NCBI GenBank assembly: GCA_945871045.1
Contig: CAMBUC010000031.1
Coordinates: forward strand, 1 to 13,476
From: an uncultured bacterium
GTDB taxonomy: Bacteria; Bacillota; Clostridia; Lachnospirales; Lachnospiraceae
Length of the DNA: 13,476 nucleotides
Direction: 5' to 3'
The notes under the pieces were generated by a model. It searched no databases. It was not told where the DNA came from and saw only the letters and a program-made list of their open reading frames with translations. This document shows, one piece after another, positions 8,001 to 13,476 of the stretch (the first letter of the stretch is position 1; the number at the start of each line of letters is the position of its first letter). Made by a program: the position numbers and the translations under genes.

Positions 8001-8570
8001 AGTGACACGCGCTTTCCGCCCGGTTGCCACTAAAAACTCCTCCATATGCTCCCGGCTCACCGGTTTGGAAGATAACAATTTGTAATACAATTGCTCATTT
8101 GAACTACGAAGCAGCCGTTTAAAAACCGGGGCAGAAAACACAGGTATGCTCTCCCTCCAGTTCACACGATACAGCCGCACAAAATCCGAAAGATCCACAA
8201 TCCGCCCTACGGACGTTTCTGCATAAAGCCGCTTCACTGCCACTGACCAGGACAGATTGTATTCTCCACCGTTACTGATGATCAGGAAATCTCCGGTGAC
8301 AACCTCGCCCTCTTTCATATACTTCCCGTGAAACTCATAACGGATCTGAACCTCATCACCTTGAAACTGCGGATTCTTGATCTCCATACGAAGATCGGTA
8401 GAATAGACGATTCCTTTCAACGGAATCTTATTGATACTTGTGATCGTGAAACTACCGGACACAGTACTTCCCTCCACCGGTTCCAAACGAACCTGATCCG
8501 GTGCAAACGAAAGTGACGGCAACTCGATATGTACTTTTCCCTCTGCTAGTTCCTCAATTCTTTTGTACAC
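5034..8570 (-). CDS. Giant 1178-residue protein with beta domains and helical solenoid (DUF5717-like), function unknown
   Basis: It is the first and largest gene of the five-gene run. It starts with GTG (8570-8568), because no ATG or TTG lies in frame between it and the nearest upstream stop. The ribosome site is only a weak AGGT. There is no signal peptide or membrane segment, so it should be cytosolic. Residues about 12-115 and 187-285 look like two beta-sandwich domains (alternating strands such as GSFTITSIN, GGEYNLSWSVAV, ESVTITLSDWGY). About 295-1030 is mostly amphipathic helices in a TPR-like solenoid, interrupted near 695-740 by a short beta segment. About 1034-1125 is beta-rich again, and the last 40 residues are a glutamine/glutamate-rich helix. 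I see no catalytic motif. From memory it matches the Pfam family DUF5717. With the Hsp70-like, TPR and coiled-coil genes it probably forms one complex; that is inference. Confidence 0.9.
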   Translation of the reverse strand: MYKRIEELAEGKVHIELPSLSFAPDQVRLEPVEGSTVSGSFTITSINKIPLKGIVYSTDLRMEIKNPQFQGDEVQIRYEFHGKYMKEGEVVTGDFLIISNGGEYNLSWSVAVKRLYAETSVGRIVDLSDFVRLYRVNWRESIPVFSAPVFKRLLRSSNEQLYYKLLSSKPVSREHMEEFLVATGRKARVTFSLSAKRAEHLQLSEAIEESVTITLSDWGYTRITVSSDADFVSVEKEQLTTDDFNGDRLQFYYRVYPQRMHAGQNFARIIFSNLLQQETFEITANKRTVLDLEREDRKHLVGENLQLLRDYEKLLCKKMVTGEWAKRTTTILQRRREQGSASAMETLWCAYAYLSNRQNQEAAWLLDEYRHSRSAGDDREWAFFLYLCAMTEKEQSLLDKLYTKIREIYRAAHEDRWMRFLIMQIADDSPEMAGKQLRLLEQWFMQGMASPFLYVRAAEIYQREPYLLLALGEFELHVLHWMCKNDLLTFDLAQQIVRRTIGVRSYMRMLDGILEACYEAYPQEEMLAGLCAYRIKGQRFDYKVHDWYELAIEHDLQITGLYEAFMASLDPREVKQLPKSVQLYFQYNNHLTYRQKAVLYVNIIANKESQPAVYERYRQIMQDFAEHEILEGHIDDNLAVVYSHVLERLTITEELAHALSDLLYMNKFTCLEEPVTHVVVQQENLNQPRIYPVTGHQAFFPVYPGNYVILLQDAYGRRYALSSETQMERLMNPGRYIRKCLELAPEELSYVLHHMNGKTKMFHLDERMAGYARTLVRSEDVSEEFKSRISPGFLEYCQGEGRASDIRDYVLKIDFGRLDRGARDRYLESLIQLHMYTEAWAFLEQYGIGKLSNEALEQIVLSQLAARKMQEDDHLLFFASQCFVRGCKERTILEYLCNYYEGPVDRMADIWRTSSARKIDTTDLEERLLIQMMFTGAFIPEVQKVFVSYCSNKGREQVKLAYLTYFAYEVFVNGQVADPGLYHYLEQVVFGHQRANQYLRLAFMKHLSTLEVLTTEQEQFADELMDQYLEKGQCFSCFLHFPEKHLIRHHLYDVCAVEYRCVSECSEVWLNYRISGGGSAFTKERLEPVCAGIYLWHTRLVGGQQLEYYVSEKSDRMENITESHLADLPVYGTLHLNCHKRLSAMIASVQDQEEERLQSQMQEYQAYDSLTARLFRVI

Positions 8571-8591
8571 GACACTACCTGCTTTTATTAG

Positions 8592-8619
8592 TTGAATTTA
8601 TTCGTAGTTATGGTATACT
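8592..8619 (+). promoter_or_regulatory. Promoter for the PLP-dependent enzyme gene
   Basis: The plus strand has TTGAAT (8592-8597), a 16-base spacer, and TATACT (8614-8619), with a TGG just before it that makes an extended -10. The gene's AGGAGG (8672-8677) and ATG at 8688 lie downstream, giving a leader of about 60 bases. Confidence 0.6.
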
Positions 8620-8649
8620 ACCAAGTAGCATTATACTATATTTAGTAGC
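8614..8649. repeat. Imperfect tandem repeat across the divergent promoters
   Basis: Two copies of TATACTA-(3 to 5 bases)-AGTAGC follow each other directly, at 8614-8629 and 8632-8649. The first covers the plus-strand -10 and the second lies in the spacer of the minus-strand promoter. Small inverted repeats are also present, such as GGTA-TAC-TACC (8612-8622) and CTAC-CAA-GTAG (8619-8629). This could be a binding site for a regulator acting on both directions. Confidence 0.45.
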
Positions 8650-8658
8650 TGATAGCAA
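8630..8658 (-). promoter_or_regulatory. Promoter for the five-gene run starting with the 1178-residue protein
   Basis: The minus strand has TTGCTA (8658-8653), a 17-base spacer and a perfect TATAAT (8635-8630). Transcription would start near 8623, leaving a leader of about 53 bases before the GTG start. It is back to back with the plus-strand promoter. The two -10 boxes are about 10 bases apart and each -35 lies beyond the other promoter's -10, so the two sites overlap face to face and polymerase binding at one probably excludes the other. Confidence 0.6.
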
Positions 8659-8687
8659 TTGTTTTTGGCTCAGGAGGTTTTGAAATC

Positions 8688-9776
8688 ATGATCAAACAAA
8701 AAGAACATTTTCATGGGAGCGATCTCGAAAAAATAGAAAAGATATACAATATCCGAAAAGAAGATATCACCAGTTTTTCGGCAAATGTCAATCCTCTTGG
8801 CATTTCTCCGAAACTGCGCGAAACACTGGCTGCGCATGTTGACTCCATTACCACTTATCCCGACAGAGAATACACCTCTCTGCGTACCTGCATTGCCAAT
8901 TATGTCAACGCAGATATGAAAAATATCCTTGTCGGAAACGGATCTTCCGAACTCATATCTCTGATCATCCAGATCGAACGTCCAAAAAAAGCAATGATCC
9001 TCGGTCCTACCTACTCCGAATATGAACGGGAAGTAAAACTCAGCGGTGGTACAACGATCTACTATCCTTTGAAGGAATCCGATGATTTTAAGATCCGGCT
9101 GGATGACTTCCTTTCCAAATTAAACGAAACGATCCATATGCTCATCATCTGCAACCCGAACAACCCCACCAGTACCTGCATTACAAGCCGGCAAATGCGC
9201 CGTATTCTGGATGCCTGCAAAGAGCACGGTATTTTTGTTATGATCGATGAGACTTATGTGGAATTTGCTGCTGAAGTGGAGAAAGTTACCGCGATTCCTT
9301 TGACGAAATACTATAATAATCTGATCATCCTTCGGGGAACAAGCAAATTTTTTGCAGCACCTGGCCTTCGGCTTGGCTATGCGGTTACCGGCAATCAGGA
9401 CCTGTTAAAGAGCCTGAGCACGCGGCAGAATCCCTGGAGCATCAGTTCACTGGCAGCCATTGCAGGCGAGATCATGTTCACCGATCAGGAATACATCGAA
9501 AAGACCCGTGCACTGATCTCCTCTGAACGGGAACGCATGTACAATATGCTGTCTGCACATCCTGACTACAAAGTATATGAGCCCTCGGCAAACTTTTTAC
9601 TGGTAAAATTATTGCGTGAAGATCAAACAAGCGAAGCGCTGTTTGACAAAGCGATCCGCCGCTGCATGATGATCCGCGACTGTTCCACCTTCCCGTTTCT
9701 GGACGACCGATACATCCGTTTCTGTATCATGAGTCCTGAAATGAATGACAAACTGATGGAATGTATATTGGAATAA
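8688..9776 (+). CDS. PLP-dependent aminotransferase/decarboxylase, CobD/HisC-like (fold type I)
   Basis: This 362-residue class I/II enzyme has Lys220 in TSKFFAAPGLRLGY as the PLP Schiff-base lysine. CNPNNPT (155-161) and DETY (187-190, Asp187 to the pyridine nitrogen, Tyr190) are further cofactor contacts. Arg228 should bind the PLP phosphate and Arg344 (YIRFCI) the substrate carboxylate. HGSDLEKI near the start, SFSANVNPLG (29-38) and the end segment MIRDCSTFPFLDDRYIR resemble CobD, the threonine-phosphate decarboxylase of cobalamin synthesis, more than ordinary HisC, which prefers an amino-alcohol phosphate. No cobalamin or histidine genes are nearby, so the substrate is open. It is transcribed alone: its promoter is divergent from the giant-gene run and a terminator follows within a few bases. 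AGGAGG ten bases before the ATG supports the start. Confidence 0.93.
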   Translation: MIKQKEHFHGSDLEKIEKIYNIRKEDITSFSANVNPLGISPKLRETLAAHVDSITTYPDREYTSLRTCIANYVNADMKNILVGNGSSELISLIIQIERPKKAMILGPTYSEYEREVKLSGGTTIYYPLKESDDFKIRLDDFLSKLNETIHMLIICNPNNPTSTCITSRQMRRILDACKEHGIFVMIDETYVEFAAEVEKVTAIPLTKYYNNLIILRGTSKFFAAPGLRLGYAVTGNQDLLKSLSTRQNPWSISSLAAIAGEIMFTDQEYIEKTRALISSERERMYNMLSAHPDYKVYEPSANFLLVKLLREDQTSEALFDKAIRRCMMIRDCSTFPFLDDRYIRFCIMSPEMNDKLMECILE

Positions 9777-9778
9777 AA

Positions 9779-9809
9779 AATACGGCTGAGAAATCAGCCG
9801 TATTTTTTT
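9779..9809. terminator. Bidirectional intrinsic terminator
   Basis: Arms AATACGGCTGA (9779-9789) and TCAGCCGTATT (9794-9804) form a perfect 11-pair stem with a GAAA tetraloop on the plus strand. The T-run ends at 9809, and an A-run precedes the stem, so the minus strand also ends in Ts. It begins three bases after the plus-strand gene stops and ends three bases short of the sstT stop, so it serves both converging units. Confidence 0.92.
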
Positions 9810-9811
9810 AA

Positions 9812-11035
9812 TTAAAATTTAATTTCTTTACCATTCAGTCTCCACTGACGCATCTCAGCCGCTGCTGAAAGAAGTAGATCGGAAGAAGAATTCAGTGCAG
9901 TCTCAACCGAATCCTGAACGACACCAATGATAAATCCAACTGCTACCACCTGATAAGCGATCGCATCGGAAATACCAAATAGCGAACATGCAAGAGGGAT
10001 CAAAAGTAATGATCCGCCTGCTACACCGGAAGCGCCACATGCTGAAAGTGCAGCCAGAACACTAAGGATGATCGCCGAAGGGAAATCCACAGCAATTCCA
10101 AGTGTTGCAGCTGTAGCCATCGTCATAACTGTAATCGTAATGGCAGCACCGTCCATGTTGATCGTCGCACCAAGTGGGATCGTTACAGAATAAGTATCTT
10201 TATCCAGTCCGAACTCCTCGCATGCTTTCATGTTAACCGGAATATTTGCTGCCGAACTACGTGTAAAGAATGCGGTGATCGCACTCTTCTTCAAACACTT
10301 AAAGATCAGCGGGTAAGGATTTTTTCGGATGCACCAGTATACAAGGATCGGATTTGTTACAAAGTAGATGAATAACATACATCCCACTAATACTGCTAAC
10401 AACTTGCCGTAAGAGGTAAAGATATCCAAACCATTCTCTGAAACAGTTGTAAATACCAGACCAAGGATTCCAAAAGGCGCCAGGTTGATGATCCATGTAA
10501 CTGCCTGAGAAAGCCCTACGGAAATATCATTCAGCACTTTCTTCGTGGAATCACTGGCTGCCTTAAATGCCAGACCAATGATCACTGCCCATGCAAGAAT
10601 TCCTACATAGTTTGCACTGGCAAGAGAAGAAATCGGATTTGATACAACATTCATAAGCAAGTTCTTCAAAACCTCAACAACACCCTGAGGCGCTGTCGCA
10701 TCTGTCACAGCGTCTACTAAAACCATATTGATCGGAAAGATCCTGCTGACGATCACTGCAATAAAAGCAGCTAAAAATGTACTGAACATATACATTACGA
10801 TAACCGTTCGGATCACTCCTCCGTGGCTGTTGGTGGCATTACTGAGCGAACTGATAACAAGGAAAAATACCAAAAGCGGCGCGATCGCTTTTAAAGCGCC
10901 AACAAAAATATCTCCCAAAATACCAATTGCAGTAGCCTGCGGAACGATCAGTCCTAGCATTGCTCCAATGATCAGACCTATCAGAATTCGTATGACAAGA
11001 CTGACACTCGTCCACGCTTCCCAAACTTTTTTCAT
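9812..11035 (-). CDS. sstT: Serine/threonine:Na+ symporter SstT
   Basis: This dicarboxylate/amino-acid:cation symporter (DAACS, SLC1-like) takes up serine and threonine with sodium at the cytoplasmic membrane. About eight hydrophobic segments and the two re-entrant hairpins are visible. The first hairpin carries TRSSAANIP (258-266), the next helix carries NMDGAA (293-298, the NMDGT-type cation motif), a serine/glycine-rich second hairpin lies around 333-346, and VQDSVETALNSSSD is at 373-386. Length, about 407 residues, is normal. The frame is open to a GTG at 11047, but GAGGAG lies one base before that codon, so the ATG at 11035 is the more credible start (13-base gap). It follows nfnB by about 20 bases with no terminator between, so it is probably on the nfn transcript. 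Serine/threonine vs other small amino acids rests on family similarity. Confidence 0.93.
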   Translation of the reverse strand: MKKVWEAWTSVSLVIRILIGLIIGAMLGLIVPQATAIGILGDIFVGALKAIAPLLVFFLVISSLSNATNSHGGVIRTVIVMYMFSTFLAAFIAVIVSRIFPINMVLVDAVTDATAPQGVVEVLKNLLMNVVSNPISSLASANYVGILAWAVIIGLAFKAASDSTKKVLNDISVGLSQAVTWIINLAPFGILGLVFTTVSENGLDIFTSYGKLLAVLVGCMLFIYFVTNPILVYWCIRKNPYPLIFKCLKKSAITAFFTRSSAANIPVNMKACEEFGLDKDTYSVTIPLGATINMDGAAITITVMTMATAATLGIAVDFPSAIILSVLAALSACGASGVAGGSLLLIPLACSLFGISDAIAYQVVAVGFIIGVVQDSVETALNSSSDLLLSAAAEMRQWRLNGKEIKF

Positions 11036-11056
11036 TTTTCCATACACTCCTCTTTT

Positions 11057-12442
11057 TTATTTTGCAGATAAATATTCATCGATTCCCTTTGCAGCAGCCT
11101 TTCCTGCACCCATTGCAAGGATCACAGTGGCTGCACCGGTCACTGCATCACCGCCGGCATAAACGCCCTCTTTTGAGGTTGCGCCTGTTTCTTCGGCAGC
11201 TACGATACATTTTCTGCGATTGATCTCCAGTCCCTTTGTGGTGGAAGAGATCAGCGGGTTCGGAGAAGTACCAAGAGACATGATCACAGTATCTGCTTCA
11301 ATCTCATACTCGGAACCGGGAATCTCAACGGGGCTTCTTCTTCCTGATTCATCCGGCTCACCAAGTTCCATCTTTATGATCTTGATACCCTTTACCCAAC
11401 CATTCTCATCCACAAGGATCTCGGTAGGATTCTGAAGAAGATCAAAAATAATACCTTCTTCTTTTGCATGATGCACTTCTTCTACTCGTGCCGGAAGTTC
11501 TGCTTCGCCACGACGGTATACAACATGCACTTCAGCGCCAAGACGAAGAGCGGTTCTGGCAGCATCCATCGCTACGTTACCGCCACCGACAACAACTACT
11601 TTTTTTCCTCGGCTGATAGGAGTATCATATCCCTCCATAAATGCCTTCATCAGATTGTTTCTGGTCAGGAACTCGTTTGCTGAGAATACGCCGTTTGCCT
11701 GCTCTCCGGGAATACCCATGAATCTGGGAAGTCCTGCACCGGAACCGATAAATACTGCCTCAAATCCTTCTTTCTCGATCAACTCATCGATCGTAGTTGA
11801 CTTTCCGATGACAACATTCTTCTCGATTTTTACTCCTAAAGATTCTACATTCTCTACTTCAGCAGCAACGACTTTGTTCTTCGGTAAACGGAACTCCGGA
11901 ATACCATAGATCAAAACGCCGCCTGCCTCATGCAGGGCCTCAAAAATAGTAACCTCGTAACCGAGTTTTGCAAGATCACCTGCACAGGTCAGACCCGCCG
12001 GGCCGGAACCGATCACGGCTACCTTATGCCCGTTCATCTTCTCAGCCTTCTTGGGCTTGATTCCGTTTTCTCTTGCCCAGTCAGCAACGAAACGCTCTAA
12101 TTTTCCGATAGAAACGGCTTCGCCCTTAATGCCGCGGATACATTTTCCCTCGCACTGGGTCTCCTGCGGGCAAACACGCCCACATACAGCCGGAAGTGCA
12201 GAAGACTCGCTAATGATCTGATAAGCCTCCTCAAACTTGCGCTCTTTCACTTTCTGAATAAAAGCGGGAATGTTGATCGATACCGGGCATCCCTTTACAC
12301 ATAACGGATTCTTGCAGTTTAAGCAGCGCTTTGCCTCTTCAACTGCTTCCTCCTCATTATAACCTAAACATACTTCCTCAAAATTCGTTGCACGAACCTT
12401 GGGATCCTGCTCACGAACAGGTACTTTTGTCATTCCTTCCAT
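11057..12442 (-). CDS. nfnB: NADPH-binding large subunit of NADH-dependent ferredoxin:NADP+ oxidoreductase (NfnB; GltD-like)
   Basis: This 461-residue flavoprotein resembles the small subunit of glutamate synthase. Eight cysteines in the N-terminal domain (40, 43, 48, 52 and 87, 91, 97, 101) fit two [4Fe-4S] clusters. VAVIGSGPAG (141-150) binds FAD, VVVVGGGNVAMDAA (282-295) with the following YRR (309-311) binds NADPH, and the C-terminal AGGDAVTGAATV completes the FAD site. In Nfn this subunit carries the bifurcating FAD: reduced ferredoxin plus NADH reduce two NADP+, or the reverse. The pairing with nfnA decides NfnB over GltD, as there is no glutamate synthase large subunit here. The start overlaps the nfnA stop by one base (TAATG), with GGAGGTGA just upstream, so translation is coupled. 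Length and motifs are complete. Confidence 0.93.
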   Translation of the reverse strand: MEGMTKVPVREQDPKVRATNFEEVCLGYNEEEAVEEAKRCLNCKNPLCVKGCPVSINIPAFIQKVKERKFEEAYQIISESSALPAVCGRVCPQETQCEGKCIRGIKGEAVSIGKLERFVADWARENGIKPKKAEKMNGHKVAVIGSGPAGLTCAGDLAKLGYEVTIFEALHEAGGVLIYGIPEFRLPKNKVVAAEVENVESLGVKIEKNVVIGKSTTIDELIEKEGFEAVFIGSGAGLPRFMGIPGEQANGVFSANEFLTRNNLMKAFMEGYDTPISRGKKVVVVGGGNVAMDAARTALRLGAEVHVVYRRGEAELPARVEEVHHAKEEGIIFDLLQNPTEILVDENGWVKGIKIIKMELGEPDESGRRSPVEIPGSEYEIEADTVIMSLGTSPNPLISSTTKGLEINRRKCIVAAEETGATSKEGVYAGGDAVTGAATVILAMGAGKAAAKGIDEYLSAK

Positions 12443-13335
12443 TATTTGTCACCTCCACAATGTCCACAGCCGCCGTGATGGGTGTCTCCTTCTTCTAATG
12501 CAAGTTTTGCTCTTCCCTCTTCGGTCTTATATTGCTGCATTCTCTTCATTGCCTGATCAAAATCAACCAAATGTCCATCAAACTCCGGTCCGTCTACACA
12601 TGCGAACTTTACCTGATCTCCTACAACTAAACGACATGCGCCACACATTCCGGTTCCGTCTACCATGATGGGATTCATGGAAACGATGGTAGGCAGATTC
12701 AACTGCTTGGTGAGGATAGATACAAATTTCATCATGATCATCGGACCGATGGCTACACAGTGATCATAGGTCACGCCCTGGTCATACAATGCCTGCAACT
12801 GTGCAGTTCCCACTCCATGGAAACCGAAACTTCCGTCATCGGTACAGATGTAGCAGTTTTTCGATACCGCCTTCATCTCATCCATGTAGAATAACAGATC
12901 CTTTGTACGGGATCCCATGATGACATCGGCTTCCACGCCGTGCTCATGCAGCCACTTTACCTGAGGATATACCGGAGCCGTTCCGAGTCCACCGGCAATA
13001 AATACGATCTTCTTCTTTTTTGTTTCTTCCAGATTTTCCTCTAAGCACAGTTCAGAAGGGCATCCCAAAGGTCCAACAAAATCCTGGAATGCTTCCATTG
13101 TGTCGATATTTTCGAGCATACGCTCGGTGGAAGCTCCAACAGCCTGAATAACGATAGTTACTGTTCCAGCCTCTCTGTCATAATCACAGATTGTTAAAGG
13201 AATGCGCTCTCCCTTCTCATCTGTCTTTACAATTACAAACTGGCCGGGCAGGCAAGCCTGTGCACAACGCTCTGCCTTTACTTCCATAAGGAAGATCTTG
13301 TCGGCCAAAACCTCTTTCTTCACGATCGGGTACAT
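12442..13335 (-). CDS. nfnA: NADH-binding small subunit of NADH-dependent ferredoxin:NADP+ oxidoreductase (NfnA)
   Basis: This 297-residue protein of the ferredoxin-NADP+ reductase/dihydroorotate dehydrogenase electron-transfer (PyrK-like) family starts MYPIVKKEVL. RIPLT (44-48) is the FAD-binding motif and GGLGTAPVYP (115-124) the NAD-binding loop. The [2Fe-2S] ligands appear as Asp226, Cys231, Cys234 and Cys246. The Asp plus three Cys pattern is known from sulfide dehydrogenase/NfnA proteins. It should oxidise NADH and exchange electrons with NfnB through the cluster. The tail (285-297) is unusual, rich in His, Gly and Cys (THHGGCGHCGG). An in-frame ATG at 13353 lacks a ribosome site, whereas GGAGG lies about eight bases before the ATG at 13335, which I therefore choose. 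It is the first gene of the nfnAB-sstT unit. Confidence 0.93.
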   Translation of the reverse strand: MYPIVKKEVLADKIFLMEVKAERCAQACLPGQFVIVKTDEKGERIPLTICDYDREAGTVTIVIQAVGASTERMLENIDTMEAFQDFVGPLGCPSELCLEENLEETKKKKIVFIAGGLGTAPVYPQVKWLHEHGVEADVIMGSRTKDLLFYMDEMKAVSKNCYICTDDGSFGFHGVGTAQLQALYDQGVTYDHCVAIGPMIMMKFVSILTKQLNLPTIVSMNPIMVDGTGMCGACRLVVGDQVKFACVDGPEFDGHLVDFDQAMKRMQQYKTEEGRAKLALEEGDTHHGGCGHCGGDK

Positions 13336-13386
13336 ACTTTTTCCTCCATTCATCCAATCATCTTATCGTGAGATCTCTTTCGTCGT

Positions 13387-13403
13387 ATGCCTTAATTAGG
13401 CAT
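13387..13403. promoter_or_regulatory. Palindrome in the nfn leader, possible operator
   Basis: A perfect six-base dyad, ATGCCT and AGGCAT around TAATT, lies within about 5-20 bases downstream of the predicted nfn transcription start. The placement suits a repressor site; no regulator can be named from this sequence. Confidence 0.4.
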
Positions 13404-13413
13404 GGTAAGTACT

Positions 13414-13442
13414 ATAATACAATAAAGTGGCAGATTTTTCAA
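13414..13442 (-). promoter_or_regulatory. Promoter of the nfnAB-sstT unit
   Basis: The minus strand has TTGAAA (13442-13437), a 17-base spacer and TATTAT (13419-13414). Transcription would start near 13407, leaving a leader of about 70 bases. The -35 overlaps one arm of a 12-base inverted repeat. Confidence 0.65.
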
Positions 13443-13476
13443 CGAATTTTGTTATATTTCATCAAAAAATCTGCCA
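13428..13476. repeat. Perfect 12-base inverted repeat at the window edge
   Basis: TGGCAGATTTTT (13428-13439) and AAAAATCTGCCA (13465-13476) are exact inverse copies separated by 25 AT-rich bases. The left arm covers the spacer and part of the -35 of the nfn promoter; the right arm ends exactly at the window edge and may extend. It may be an operator pair. Alternatively the right arm may be half of a terminator of the next minus-strand gene, because on that strand it reads TGGCAG followed by a T-run. Confidence 0.6.

Noticed and set aside
11045..11047. GTG as the start of sstT
   Set aside because: The only purine-rich ribosome site, GAGGAG, ends one base before this GTG, too close to work. 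The ATG four codons later is better placed.
10728..11162. Open frame of 144 codons on the plus strand
   Set aside because: It is antisense to sstT and the end of nfnB, both of which have clear family motifs. The composition is that expected from reading membrane helices backwards.
11057..12442. Glutamate synthase small subunit (GltD) as the function
   Set aside because: The fold and clusters fit GltD as well, but the directly coupled partner is an NfnA-type subunit and no glutamate synthase large subunit is present.
13336..13353. Upstream ATG as the start of nfnA
   Set aside because: It has no ribosome site of its own, and the codons that follow it contain the GGAGG that serves the ATG at 13335.
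13428..13476. Terminal inverted repeats of a small mobile element
   Set aside because: The arms are only 25 bases apart, nothing resembling a target-site duplication can be seen, and one arm is part of a promoter, so a regulatory or terminator role is likelier.

Overview
The window looks like chromosome of a Gram-positive anaerobe of the Clostridia, most likely a Lachnospiraceae gut bacterium. Three things point there: moderate GC with strong AGGAGG-type ribosome binding sites; an NfnAB transhydrogenase together with a membrane subunit of a group-4-hydrogenase/complex-I-like complex, which suggests fermentative ferredoxin metabolism; and a gene set (about 1180-residue protein plus Hsp70-like protein) that I associate from memory with Lachnospiraceae families of unknown function (DUF5717/DUF5716). 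The species cannot be fixed from this sequence. Coding is dense, all genes but one are on the minus strand, and no gene-free stretch exceeds 150 bases. I see no tRNA, rRNA, CRISPR, IS element or prophage.

Layout in the direction of minus-strand transcription, right to left. (1) 13476-9812: a promoter region with nested inverted repeats, then nfnA, nfnB (stop and start overlap) and sstT (about 20 bases later), closed by a terminator that works on both strands. NfnAB couples NADH, NADPH and reduced ferredoxin by flavin-based electron bifurcation. SstT imports serine/threonine with Na+. (2) 9776-8688, plus strand: a lone PLP-dependent enzyme resembling CobD and histidinol-phosphate aminotransferase. 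(3) 8687-8571: a divergent promoter region with two good promoters in opposite directions and an imperfect tandem repeat across them. (4) 8570-1412: a tight five-gene run. It encodes a 1178-residue cytosolic protein (beta domains plus long helical solenoid), a degenerate Hsp70/actin-like protein, a TPR protein, a two-TM coiled-coil membrane protein, and a CsoR-family repressor. (5) 1411-1: a separate promoter and structured leader for the first about 428 residues of a NuoL/EchA-type ion-translocating subunit that runs off the left edge.

The most interesting part is region 4. Four uncharacterised proteins are spaced 3-31 bases apart and together have the parts of a membrane-tethered, chaperone-like or scaffold machine: an actin/Hsp70-fold protein, solenoid and TPR interaction surfaces, and a coiled-coil membrane anchor. 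Its function is unknown and I do not assign one.
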